The notes under the pieces: generated by a model
Told to the model about the DNA's origin: nothing
The model's input: the letters and a program-made list of their open reading frames with translations, nothing else
Databases searched by the model: none
Program-made: the position numbers and the translations under genes
Part shown: positions 12,301 to 23,841 of the stretch, piece by piece
How positions within the stretch are numbered: position 1 is the first letter of the stretch
How the letters are laid out: each line of letters starts with the position of its first letter
Source of the DNA: Rhexocercosporidium sp. MPI-PUGE-AT-0058
Taxonomy: Eukaryota; Ascomycota; Leotiomycetes; Helotiales
Assembly (NCBI GenBank): GCA_020746875.1
Contig: JAGTJL010000010.1
Coordinates: 1,240,001-1,304,000 of the forward strand
Reading direction: 5' to 3'
DNA length: 64,000 nt

Positions 12301-14068
12301 TTTTCATGCACCTCATCACCTTTGCCTCCTTCTTTCTGTCTTTCTGTAGTATCGTTTTTCCTTCGCAGTCGTATGCATGTCAGCTGTTGTGATGTCGCAT
12401 GTGTTGGTGCAGATATATGTACTTACCCGTCTACGGGCCGAAGCATACCGCTCGGCACCAAGCAGGCTCCCGATGTGCAGTATGCATCCAAACAAACGAG
12501 TGAAGCCAATCCTACCCAGGCATCTATCCCATGCCGTCCCAGTTACCCCTCATCTTATCGAATCTTCAGCGCAATGGATGGGCTTGTGCAAGGCGAACCA
12601 CTCACTCGGTGTAAAGAGAATTCGTCACATCGTTTCTTCAGCAGTAATGAACTGCAGCAGTGATCCTTCACTGAGCCATTCACTGCCGGGATCAAGAGAG
12701 GCGCAGAGATCTGACAAGCCGAACAGACTCAGATCCCGCCTAGGACAGAATATGCCTGTCTATCTATCCCCAGGCTTACTGAATGAAGGGCTGACGTACC
12801 CCGCGCGGAGATTCGGCATAGCACAATACGTAGGCATGGAAGGGAGGCTGGGTCCTACCGGCCGTCTCGTATGATTGCTCGGCCCGCTGCGCTTCTTGCC
12901 ACGTTCCACATCCCAATGGCTTTGTTGGAAATGCGATAGATCACAAGAAGACAAGGCAAAGAGGACAGGAAATCCAGCCAGTTTTTTCTTGCTAGGAACT
13001 TCCCTACCAATTTATAATTCAACCCGTGTGTCTGCCTAGACATTGTTAAAGGGGAGATGGTGTGGCCGCTTTTCATTTGCTTCTCTAAATCGTCTGTCTC
13101 ACTGTATCTGGCCTTCTGTCTTACTTCTCAATTGTCCGCTCATATCTTCCTTGTATCACGCAATGCCTGTCGCGCATCAGCCGCAATCATTTCTTCTCCC
13201 ACTGCCCCCCTGATGCTTGTTTTTGCGAGTTTGTCCGTTCCGAGAGCTTTCAATGGACTGGCCTTGCCCAACCGAGCCAAATCGAGATACAGAAACGGCT
13301 TCGGAGACGCCGGTTCGTAAATAATGTACCAAGTAACACAAAAAGGTTAAGACGTGCAGTACAGTAGATATGAATGCAGATAAGATGAAGGGCAAAAGCA
13401 AACAAGGCCGTATGTCTTACCATCCATCAAGCACGAGGCACTATCATGCATTGATAAGCGCAAAAAAGTGAGACTTGCATAACCATACCATGCTGCCTGA
13501 CGATGTAGTACTTGGGCTGCTGAGTAGCGTACCTCGAAGGTACCGATCAAGTACCTGATTCCTCCGAGGACAGACAAATATGAGATGCAGGACCGGTTCC
13601 ACGCTGGTCGTTACAGACCATATGCACAGCCCTCTCTTGCACTTTCTCTAGCTCATTTCTACTACAGGTGTTCTTGTTGCACTGAGCCCGCCGTCAGCAG
13701 CCAGATAATGCAGCTTGCCTCGCGAAGAATGAGAAAACCGTACTACAGCTGCCATCTCTCAAGGTTAGCTACTTGATGCTGGGCTACGTTGCTCGACAGA
13801 TCGACTTGAACACGCCAACGTCCAGACAAAGGAGGTGGGAAGGGAGCGACCGACTTACTTCCCATTCCCTCCCGAGACATAGGTATGGGATGGACGGTCT
13901 GAGACATCATCGGTACCTGATCGTTGGTACCACCGTGTGAAGTACATAGTCAGGACATGGGATGTAGGCATGTGTTTGCTTTCCTCCACATGCATGTTGA
14001 GGTGCGGGGTACCTGGCCCTGGCTGCATTATAATGCAGTCTGCATGAACTGTTGCTTTCTTCTCTAAA

Positions 14069-14093
14069 TCTAGACCTAGGGCCTAGGTCTAGA
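14069..14093. repeat. Perfect 12-bp inverted repeat with 1-nt centre
   Basis: TCTAGACCTAGG, a single G, then its exact reverse complement. The 25-bp dyad is the strongest palindrome I saw in the gene-poor region. It resembles a dimeric regulator site or the core of a cruciform. No terminal repeats or target duplications of a mobile element are evident around it. Confidence 0.8.
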
Positions 14094-17000
14094 GGTGAAC
14101 CAACGGAGTAGATGACGAAGGGCGAATAAGTATCATTCTGGTGGAGCGGCATGCCTGTACATGCATCGACAGCCCTGTTTTTCTAGGCACCTGCATCATA
14201 GATCAGAATCAATTCCTCATCTTCATCGAGTGATGGAGAGGGGTATGAGGCCGGGTGTTACCCAGCATTTGCTATCAACGAGAACCAATGGATACGGGAC
14301 AAAGTAATCAAATACCGCTCACTGATATCTTTTTCTATTAACGTCTACCCCCTTATCTCAAGAGTATAAGATACTAGGGCTTCGGGAATGGTACCTCCCT
14401 ATCATGGTGAGGTTCTTATCTCTATCAGCACAGCATAATTCCAAATCAGTAAGCTCCACCATCGCATTCGCACTGTGTAACCAACGGCGCGTCCCAAAAG
14501 CCCAAGACCAAGCCTCAATCCCGAGGGTCCCCAAAAAAGAAATTACCACCCTGAGGGATTTACTCGGTATGATTTCTTGTAGTCAGCCCGCATACTCGTA
14601 CATAAGCTGTCTGTCTATACTTCTTACCCCAACCGGTGAAGAGAGAAGTGTGTGTTTGCAGACGCGTGGGGGGTAGGGCTGAGTCTCATGCTGCAGAGAG
14701 ATAAACCCTGGCATACCTGGCATCGTATTACACGTGGAATATAGCGATCGCGTGTTGAATATGCATGTCATCGTACGGCTCGGTAAATTTTGAAGAACGC
14801 TGCTGCCTCAATAAAATTTTGGTTGGACGCGAAAGGGTTGGTGGTTGGTGGTCGATTGAGGGAGATACATGGATGTTTTGCAAGTGATCTATCGAGAGGG
14901 CCGAGATCTTGCTTGACTTTACTGCAACGACTCAAAAGTAGCCGGGCATGTTTGAACGAAGGAAGCCTACAACTCCGTCAAAATTACTGAGTTGCATGGT
15001 CCTGAGCCTAGTGAAGAAAGGGGCTCGCTAATATTACTTGGCACCCAAACCATTAAAAACAACCTAATTCAGAGTGTGTATCTCCGATTCAGAATTTCCA
15101 CGCTGTCTCACAATTTAATCAAAATCAACAGCCTAGGCTTCTTTAAAAAGATCCTCGAACACTGTGTACTGCATATGAGAATATCTTTTCGTTGAGTACG
15201 CTCGGATACGTGATACGAGTCCAAACATGGCGTAGAAAAAGCAGATTACCGTCCACGAACATGTCTCACTATCTCTTCGTCCCGTGTTGTTCATCAGACA
15301 ATGCGCATGAACTGAAATTGATAGACATACGCTACTTTCTCGGGTATCTATGGCTGGGAGTGACGAGACATTCTGAAGGGGTGTGTGTGTCCTCGTCGGA
15401 TCTTGTGGCCGGAAAAAGTAAACCGAAGGAGGAGAAGGGGAAGACGTGCATGCATATACACATACAATATGCGCGCATCTCGGTTTGGCCATCCGATCGA
15501 TTGATGGGGAAAAGAAAAGGAATTAGTTGAGGGACGTCAACGCGGGGATCATCCATTGCCAGACAAGTCTGTGATCTTTCCTTAATCTCGCAAATGTTAT
15601 GGAACGGTACGATTATTGACATGTCTCGTGTCTTCTATTCGAACCGTCTTTGATCAATATCCCCAGGAAGTGATATAGGAGACGGTCTTTACTATACACC
15701 TAACGATCACCTCGATTCCGATCGCCATGACACGGTCTCCCCCTTCCTTCCAACAGCTTCCCGCCAGAATCCGTCCACTTCATGTTTAATCCTCTCGGGC
15801 CGGGTCAGTAGAAATATGATGAATCAATTTTCTTTTCTTGTGTCTTTAGGCTGAGCACCTCATCACAATTTCAAGAACAAAACTCCGGTTCTTTGTCCCC
15901 ATTGAGTCACTCCACTTCGGACATTTAGTCAGACCTTGATCTCGCAGTGGTCTGATCCCCCAGCTAAGTACTTAGCCCCTCACATGTGTTCAGTTGACAT
16001 GGATCGCAATGTCTTAGTGCGTGACATGGAGGATCTGATGATAAGCTGGAATGGCGCTGGAGGTGGCGGCGGCACGACTTATGAATCCCGAGAACTTTCC
16101 AGGGATCAACTACTTGGAAAGCTAGGGAATGGTAAGAAATTGCTCTTACAATTAAGATAGAAAGATCATGCACATGTTCGTGTCTCGTCTTGCTTATGGT
16201 AGGTGGCAGGAAAGGAGAAAGTTGAGCTGGAGGAGCTCCGGTATATGGGATTTATCAGGCTAGCCTAGCTTGAAGGATGCGAGACCCGCTGAACATATGT
16301 CCCCTATCTCTGAATCCTATACCGAGATGATATCAAAGCGAGCAAGAGTGGGCGGAGTGTCAGCTGAAGCCGGTGGAACCACCACCAAGGATTTTCAGCT
16401 CACACATCTGAATCATCCCGTAACTTCGTTCAAACAAATTGAGACACACGTACTTAGTATCTTTGAATGATCATTGGTATGCCGTGAATGTGTTCTCTGA
16501 GAAAATATTGACGTAGAGCTGCTCGAAGATGCCTGTGGAAGTGGGTTGTGAAGGAAAGTTCGGGCGGTTTTACTTAATGTCTTGTTTCGCTGGCAGAGAA
16601 GTGACCTTGCATGAAGGGCAGATGTGGCTCCAAAGTTCCATTAATAACACTTTTCAGCCTGTTAGGAGTCGCAAACCCCCCCCTTTTTGGTCCGTCTGAG
16701 TAGTGGTGGTTAAAATACGTTGAAGTGTGCATGTCATTTTTTCATCCTCATTGAAGCACTTGAAGAAGCAGAAGCTCGAGACTTCTTATCCCAACGTACT
16801 AATGGAACCACAATAGGTAAATAGCACCCATATAGTAAACATTTAAAGCGGAAGTGACTTTGGAAATACGTGCCTATTGTATTTAGTATTTAGTAGAGAA
16901 AGACCGCTTGAGCTATAAATTCAGGGGCCCATTAAGCGAGTGTTGTCCAAAAAGGAGCGGCCGTCAGAATGTGGTCTTAAAACATGATGTCAAAGGTACT

Positions 17001-17118
17001 TAGAGGTACCAAAGTGTGCTATGGAACGAATGGTATTTGAAAAACTCTTGGCGCTGAAACATGCTACCTCTTTGTAACAGAATGCGCTACAAAGGAAATC
17101 TGAAGACAAGACGGCGGG

Positions 17119-18307
17119 CTAAAACTGCAGAGGTTTTTCCATACCACGTTCGGATGAGCTGCTGCCAAAGACGGAGCTATACACAGACTTTACACCCCAT
17201 GAGAACATACCAGCCACGCCAACGGCAAACATCTTGATAGCCTTGATGATTCCTCTAAGGAATCCTAAGAAGAGCTGCCATGCCCGCTTGAAGAAGGTCC
17301 ACACGGACTTCACAAATACCATGAAGAGATCCCAAGCTTTGACCGCCCAAGTCGCCAACTTCCTCCACGGTATGAAATACACAGCTGCCGCAACGCCAAC
17401 ACCGACACCGAGAGCTGCTCCCCCGACGATAGCGAGACTACCAGTGCCAGCTGCATACCCAGTCGCAGCTGTGAGAGGCCCATAGGAGACATATGCGCCC
17501 CAAGCGCTGAACTTGAAGCTTGACACCATGCCTACTGCTGTTGCTGCACCTGCTGCAGCACCGGCACCAGCAGCAAGCCAAGGAAGGACATCGCTCTGTT
17601 TCGATGAGACACTCATTGGCGGTCCATCTTCCACGTCCTTCGGAATATGAACCGCAGCATTCGCAACATCTCCCTCATCGTCGAATTTGAAGTGTGGGCG
17701 TACATCCTTCTCTGCGAACTCATAGTCAGGAAGCTCCAGGTACACATTAGTACGAAGAATCAACTCGTAGCTCGCGTGGGAAGCGGAGCGGCCGTTCCAC
17801 TTCGTGAGACTGATGCCGCAGAAGCTGGAGTCTGAGGTGAGGTATAGGTCGTGGCCGGAAGCTGTGATAATATCAAGACTTTTAAAGACCGCCGGGATCT
17901 CTATTTTCATTGATGATGATGAGAATTCCGCACTACGGATTATAGCAAGGCGGGACTGGGGGTAAGATCGAGAAAAGGCTGTGATCATGTCGGGGAGGTT
18001 ATCCCTGGTTGTGATTCGAACCGTTCCTGTGAGACTTAGCGAGTGTTTGGTAGGACGTAGAGACAATTCGTCTCAGAATTACCAGTTCTGTAGTCTATAT
18101 TTCATCTTCAACCGTCTAATACTCCCCTGCAAAGTTCTTACTCTGCACACGAGTAAGAGCATCCTTTGACACGATGGCTATCACAACTAGCGATTTTGGG
18201 CCAGCGACATTCCCGACGGCTTCAACAACTCCTTGCACCTCCTTTTCGATTATTCTAACGTCGTCGGCTGTGGCCATGTCGCCTATTTTTTTAGGGGTAT
18301 CTTTCAA
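17119..18307 (-). CDS. Unrecognised protein with Ala/Gly-rich hydrophobic segments (two exons)
   Basis: I do not recognise this family. Exon 1 is 18307-18142, the intron is 18141-18027 (115 nt, GTAAGA...CTAAGTCTCACAG), and exon 2 is 18026-17119 with a TAG stop. Phases match (A|GA gives Arg) and the product is 357 residues. A start at the second ATG (18277) would give 347. The N-terminal ~190 residues look like a soluble alpha/beta domain. Residues 203-226 and 250-273 are Ala/Gly-rich, with small-residue spacing like a glycine zipper, and could insert in a membrane. The last ~80 residues are Trp/Phe/Lys-rich and amphipathic, ending in a Ser-rich tail. The architecture resembles a membrane-inserting effector-like protein, but no homologue is claimed. 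Confidence 0.7.
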
Positions 18308-19036
18308 CTATACGGAAACGGTGTCGTGTTTCAATCGGAGATTCGGTTGAAGAGAGGATCGGGCGAGGCTGCAGTCTTTATCGGTCGTTTTGAGGGGTTT
18401 GGACGCCAAGAGCGGCTGAGTTGGAGCTGAATTTCTGTGGCTTGCAATGGCGGCATCGAGTATGCCTTTCCTTTCCCTGCCGTCTCAGATGACTTGACTT
18501 GAGAATTTTAATTTTGTATTGTTCATTGGAGTACGGGCTTTGCAGGTTTTGTAAGCTTCCCACCTACATAGCCCCAAGGCAAAGCCCAACCTTCAGCTCA
18601 ACAGGCAGAATAATTTCAGCATGGGACGTTGGAATCAGAAGTTGGCAATCAGTCCCAGTGGTCGATCTACAGAAGTCTCAAACAAGTGTGGTGACATACG
18701 TCCTCAGGATGTTGCCTTTCCCTGAACAGCGAAAACGTCAGAATACTGTTGTTGATACAGGTGCCATATTTTAAGCGAAAGGCAAGGTATGGGGAGGATT
18801 ATTATCACATATATTCGATGCTTTGACTGTCTTTGTCATAGGGATCCACCACAATCGCGTCTCATCTTTCATATGTTTTCAATTTCAAGCTTCGGTCTAG
18901 TCCACGACCGTAAAAGTTGTTGTTGCTGTGTTGAGACATGAACCCACAGCTAACAGAACGGCTACACTTTGTTAATCAGAGCAGAAATCTCTACGGCTTC
19001 CTGAAGAAGTGCAGTATTTCCACTCTGATTCTCGAC
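18308..19036. other. Intergenic spacer, nothing recognised
   Basis: Lies between the promoter side of the orphan membrane-protein gene and the 3' end of the SET-domain gene. I see no coding, RNA or repeat feature. Confidence 0.5.
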
Positions 19037-21335
19037 TCATCCATCTAATGAAGACATAAAACCCATCCAGGATCCATCACGTCCTGTATTTAGAACATCC
19101 AGTCCATCTTTCGCAATACTGACACAGAGAAGTTTCTGCTCCACCATCTCACCAGAGTGTGATCCAGTCTGCCATAAGTTAGCATTAGAACTCGCGCACT
19201 TGCCTAAGCCCCGTTTTAAGAAAGGATTTGTGTTCTATGCTATTGTAGGTTAGACTTACAACCATATGATACAAAGCTGGTAAACTCTCTTCAATCGCCA
19301 CAAAACTCGCGAAATTGCGTAATTGCTCGGAAAGGTCTGGATGAAGAGTTGAAGTGATTATCTGGGGTAATTTTGCGATATTCTCGGTCATCAAATCAAT
19401 TGTTTCTTTTTCAGTGGGATCCGCGTGTAGTGTTGAGATTTCTGGGTCTGAGGATAGAGCTTCGTCGTATGATCTGGCTGGGTATCAGTTTTCTAGCCCA
19501 TGCTATCTACTTGTACTTTCTTGTTATTTGGCATTTCACTTACGCATTCACCTTCAAAATCCAAGTAGTCAGATCAACATGCCGAGTTTCGAAGTCCGAT
19601 TTGTTCTGCAGCCATAGTATCCACACAAGATAGATCCACACGGTCCAATACGTGTGATCCCAATCCTCGACCAGAACAGTCCAGTCCAGCGGGAGAGGTT
19701 CTTCTTGATCTTCGGAAATAAGGTCGTAGACCGGGAATGCGATATCTGGGTAATTTAATTCTAACCAGCTGAATGCACATTCTAGGGAGAGGAGTTCTAC
19801 GTGGCCGTGTAGTGGAGTCTGATCCTGTGTGGGTTGCTTGACGTGGTGTGAAAGGTGTTTGCAGAAAGAGCTGTATGTGAAAGCTGCTTGAAGGAGAGAT
19901 GAGATGGGCGTGATTGCTCTTTGGAGGACTTGTGTTTGTCTATTCCGATAGTCTAAAGCTGTTTCCTGGTTTTGGTTCTGGGGTTCTCTTCACGGTGATA
20001 TTTTAGCTAGACTTCGGATTTTGGGAATGACACATACCCGAGAAAAGCCCCGGTCTGTTCGATTCGAGAGGTTTCGTATTGTAGTTTGTCACGGAGTAAA
20101 CGAAGGACTAAAATGATATTTCTCGACATGGCCCCACTGAAGACTTCAGGGTCCTTTTCGAGAGAGTATGTAGGGTTGGCGAATATGAATCTTTGTTCTC
20201 GCGTATTGGCTAACATGCACGACATGGTGTTGATAAGGCCAGGGGAAAAGACACTCAACTCTTGAATAGCCCTATCGTCCCTCCTTGTATCGTTCGGTAT
20301 CCTAACATTAAACATGAACTCCTGGTCCGGCTGATTAGGATCCATCACATGCGACCTCTGTGAGCGGCGCAACTGCACAGCTTCAGGGCTGGGAGTTAAT
20401 CTCAAATTAACTGCATCCCTCTCCAATCCCGGTAGCATGAAACCATACGCAATCAAAAGCTCACTGTTCGATTTATCTCCATAGAAATTGTAGATCTGCT
20501 TCCCCCGTTCAATCATCTCGCAGTTCTCAAGGCTGAAGACCCCAGCTATTGTATCTCGTAACCAGTCAACTTGCTTAACGCCATTATGGTTACCGATATC
20601 CATAACAGGAAGTAGGACAGAAAAGCGATCTTTGCTCATATGCTCCAGGTTCACTGACATGTCACCGGAAGAAAGTTTCGAGTTGCCAGTAATGAGTCCA
20701 GATGGGATAGTCAAAGACGTGCGAAAACTGCGACTCCCGAAGATGCTCGCTGCCCATTGATAGAGATGGTACGTGTACCTCTCCGAGTCCTCGAAACAAT
20801 CATCTAGTTTCAACAGAGCAATACCTTGCTTCCACTCGTCCTCCCACAGCGCCTTCCGTTTCTTAATCGGCGGCTCCGCATTCGTGCCATCGAGAAACTT
20901 TAGATCAGCGTCCGGCCACCAGACGGGCAATCCAAGAGTTTCAGGCGCATCTGGTTGCGGGAGCAGACGGATGTAATTCCACCAAAATGACTGAGCGCCG
21001 AGCAGGTACTGTTGGACAAGGAAGAAGTGGCCGATGATATTCGGGTCGTCGACTTTAAGGGCGTTGATGAATTGGTGAGGGAATGGCGGCGAGTGGCTTT
21101 GGAAAGATGAAGATGCCTCGGTGGCGTTGAGATAGGAGAGGATTGTTTGGAAAGAGCATTTGACTAGCTTTGTGCCTGGTGGGATGTTTTGGAGAGCACG
21201 GAAGGATAGGCCTGTAACTGAGTCGTGGTAGATTTCGACGTTAGGATCGAGAGTTGTCCCGTATTTTTTAGCCCAGCTTGTGAGGGTTTGAATGAGAGGC
21301 GAGTGTTCATCCATTGCTATCGCTGGAATTGCCAC
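19037..21335 (-). CDS. SET-domain protein, lysine methyltransferase-like (four exons)
   Basis: Probable S-adenosylmethionine-dependent protein lysine methyltransferase of the SETD3/RuBisCO-LSMT/Rkm type; the substrate is unknown. Exons are 21335-20038, 19987-19544, 19473-19260 and 19168-19037. The introns (GTATGT...AAG, GTAAGT...CCAG, GTAAGT...GCTAACTTATGGCAG) all keep phase and total 2088 nt, giving 695 residues. The SET signatures are MDIGNHN at residues 245-251 (the asparagine-histidine motif) and IYNFYGDKSNSELLIAYGF at about 281-299 (the tyrosine/GxxxN core). The split SET layout, with an inserted region at about 100-235 carrying KKRK, is typical of this class. The C-terminal ~260 residues match the position of the helical substrate-binding domain. 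The 51-nt first intron also leaves an in-frame stop at 20007 if retained, which would yield a 442-residue form lacking the C-terminal domain. Confidence 0.82.
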
Positions 21336-22395
21336 GATTGAAGATTCCGATGGGGGGCTTTTGGGATGTTGATTGAGAGCTTCAAATCAAGGTTGAGAAT
21401 TTAGCGATTTTGTGGGTGGACATGTGGTCATGTGACAAATCCATATTTACGAAGATTCGGCCTACATCTTGGAGTAGTGGTAACTTAGGGAGAAGAATTA
21501 AGACCTGGTGTAAGTAAGAATGGAGTCAGTGCTATGACTTACCCCATAATCTAGGTTCCATGACATGTAAAGTAATCAAGACAAGACCTCTCGCCCATTT
21601 CCCGCACCCCCTTTTGGCATGTTGATTCGTTCGTCCTTTATCCCAAAGCCTTGCTTCCTTCCATACTACTCTTTGATTTCCGTCCCTCAACAATTTCACC
21701 AACGTCTGAATGATTTGAAATGTGGGTAGGACATTTTCTATGACACAGTAAGCTTGTATCAGCATGACAACTACTTTGATGAAATCCCAAGTGCAAATCA
21801 ATCTTGAGTATGGGGTCATATTCACAAACAAAGGATAAGGACCAATTTTTCGCCACTTGGAGAATTGCTACCTATCAGAAGATATTGGAGATGAACAGCA
21901 TTACAGTAAAAACACCTGCGCACTGACATGCTCTAAGTAGGCCAGAATGGAGGAAAATGAGGAAGTTGATAACAAGTTAACGTTGAAGTTTGAGGAGCGG
22001 CGACGGGTCGACATTGGGAGGAGAGGTTGAGGCGATTCAAGATGCTAACTTGTATTCTTGTCAGGCAGAATGTCAATAGGGCACAGCACTTGCTTTAGAA
22101 TGTTTAAGCCGCCATTCCTGAAATTGGATTGTTCCGCAAGGTTGTTGTATTCTTAATTTCTTGCCCAATGCTATAAGTCCCAACCAAAACGCCTGTCTCC
22201 ATCACGAAAATGCAAGAACAACTCCTCAGTTTCGATTGCTGCACTTCCCAAAACTCTAAGAGATACAGGGTCCATTTCCAGTTCCAGTTCCTTTCCAGCT
22301 GGATGTACCTGTAATCGCCCTTGAAATGAAGTGAAATGATCACAAATTGCTTCTAGGATATAAAAATTGCTAATTGAAAAACACAACGTGAAATT
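21336..22395. other. Intergenic spacer, nothing recognised
   Basis: Holds the promoter side of the SET gene and the 3' flank of the acyltransferase gene. The open frames here are short and unlike any family. No repeats seen. Confidence 0.5.
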
Positions 22396-23841
22396 CTATC
22401 CATGTAACTCCATGAGTGGTGCTGGAGGAGGTAAAGTCATAGAATATGCCCAAGCCGCGAATCTCGCACTGGGCTCATCACAAATCTTCGCCACAATCTC
22501 CGCAGCCCATAGCGTGAGGGGTAACAAGATCAGATGCGGCACCAAGAACGCAGGCTCGAGGCCCAAGGGTCCGTTATGCGACAGTGGAAACTTGTTGATC
22601 CAATCTGGGATGAATTCCTCATGAGCCTCCTTGTACCAGCCCACAGCACAGTATAATCTATCTCCCAAGGTCCAGAGGATGGGGCCGTGGACGAGGTAGA
22701 GCGAGAATGAGATACGACCGAGATATTGGTTGAAGGAAGATTCGAAGAAGGCTTTGAGCCACCATATCCGCGGAATGCCCGCAACGAGGAACATGGCTGC
22801 CCAGAAGAGGAAGAACCATTTCTGGTCCCATGGTGCTTCAGGCTTAAGCATGCCAATGTAGTGCCAGCCTGGTGCGTTATGGAGAATCTCCATGTCGATG
22901 ATGTGGGACGGACAGCCACTGAAGATGAGAGCTACGACGAAGACGCTGTAATAGAATATCATCTTCCAAGGTTCCAGTCTTTTTAACACCTGGGGCAAGT
23001 CGCCATTTCGAGCAAGGAGGTCGAGATCACAGAGGAGAACACCGCCCATGAACATGGCTCCGAACCAGCCATCTACAACGTACATGAAATAGTAGATCAA
23101 TCCCATCTCAACACAAAGTCTAGCGTTCCTCGTGGCTCTTGAAACTGCCATGAGAGTGGTGTACACAATGATCGAGCCTCGGAACTCTACTGGAATGGAC
23201 CAAGCTGGGAAGTTGTATGTGAGCCAGGCTTCTCCACCCCCCCTGAAAACGAATGAATAATTCTTGAACTCGATGTACCAGTTCCAGATTTCTTCACGAA
23301 ATGTCGGTTTGTGCTCTGGCGATAGAGTCCAGATGCCGAAGAGATGCCAGGATGTAAGGTAAGTAATCGTGATGAAGATAATCGGCAGATGAAGTCGTGT
23401 CCAGCGACGGAATAAAGCCGACCCCATGTTCTCCCCAAGTTTGCTGTACTCGCCAGCATGGATCAGAGATAGAGGCTTCACTGATAAGACATATCCTGAG
23501 ATGACGAAGAATACAGCTACGGCGAAATGACCACCGGTGAAGAAGGTCCTGAAGACAGGCAAGGCAGCGAAGTAGTATTTGCCTTCATATCCCCAACCCA
23601 TTTCCATGATCCGACTTGCAGGTACTTCACGCAGAGGCCATAATTCATGATGTTGCCAGTACACCAAGAAAGCTGCGAATCCTCGCAGACCGTCGAGGTA
23701 TGCCGTGCGTATGACTTTCTTCTGGGGACCACCTCTCGTCATGACAGCTGGACGAACGAATTCGAGAGCCCATTTTGCTGCGGAATGGGCGGACGACGAC
23801 AGATCCTGCTTTTCCCAACGGGAATCGAATTTGGAAGCCAT
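22396..23841 (-). CDS. Acyltransferase 3 family membrane protein
   Basis: Integral-membrane O-acyltransferase of the acyltransferase-3/OafA family, which moves acyl groups from acyl-CoA to sugars or small molecules. The substrate here is unknown. The gene is a single 481-residue exon. The family N-terminal signature YLDGLRGFAAFLVYWQHH lies at residues 48-65 and includes the histidine used in catalysis by family members. FFVISGYVLS follows at 111-120 and RRWTRLHLPI at about 144-153. About ten hydrophobic segments run to the C-terminus. The start is the first ATG of the frame; the ~40-residue leader before the first membrane segment is hydrophilic. Fungal members often sit near secondary-metabolite or cell-wall genes. 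Here the next gene, 1.5 kb away and divergent, is a Golgi-type mannosyltransferase. Confidence 0.9.
   Translation of the reverse strand: MASKFDSRWEKQDLSSSAHSAAKWALEFVRPAVMTRGGPQKKVIRTAYLDGLRGFAAFLVYWQHHELWPLREVPASRIMEMGWGYEGKYYFAALPVFRTFFTGGHFAVAVFFVISGYVLSVKPLSLIHAGEYSKLGENMGSALFRRWTRLHLPIIFITITYLTSWHLFGIWTLSPEHKPTFREEIWNWYIEFKNYSFVFRGGGEAWLTYNFPAWSIPVEFRGSIIVYTTLMAVSRATRNARLCVEMGLIYYFMYVVDGWFGAMFMGGVLLCDLDLLARNGDLPQVLKRLEPWKMIFYYSVFVVALIFSGCPSHIIDMEILHNAPGWHYIGMLKPEAPWDQKWFFLFWAAMFLVAGIPRIWWLKAFFESSFNQYLGRISFSLYLVHGPILWTLGDRLYCAVGWYKEAHEEFIPDWINKFPLSHNGPLGLEPAFLVPHLILLPLTLWAAEIVAKICDEPSARFAAWAYSMTLPPPAPLMELHG

Larger units (their letters stand above)
2684..17118. other. 14.4 kb gene-poor region
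   Basis: No open frame here resembles a known family, and I could not assemble any multi-exon gene with consistent phase. The longest frames (for example 6391-6957, 6816-7469, 11817-12392) are low-complexity or pyrimidine-driven translations, often open in two frames at once. The sequence is rich in C/T tracts, short tandem repeats and perfect inverted repeats, and I see no transposase, reverse transcriptase or long terminal repeats. It is not obviously AT-rich, so it does not look like RIP-degraded repeat DNA. It may hold a very long promoter or 5' leader for the phospholipase C gene, or non-coding transcripts. That is inference. Confidence 0.6.

Noticed and set aside
11817..12392. 191-codon plus frame
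   Set aside because: Pyrimidine-driven Phe/Ser/Leu/Cys translation, open also in a shifted frame, no recognisable domain.
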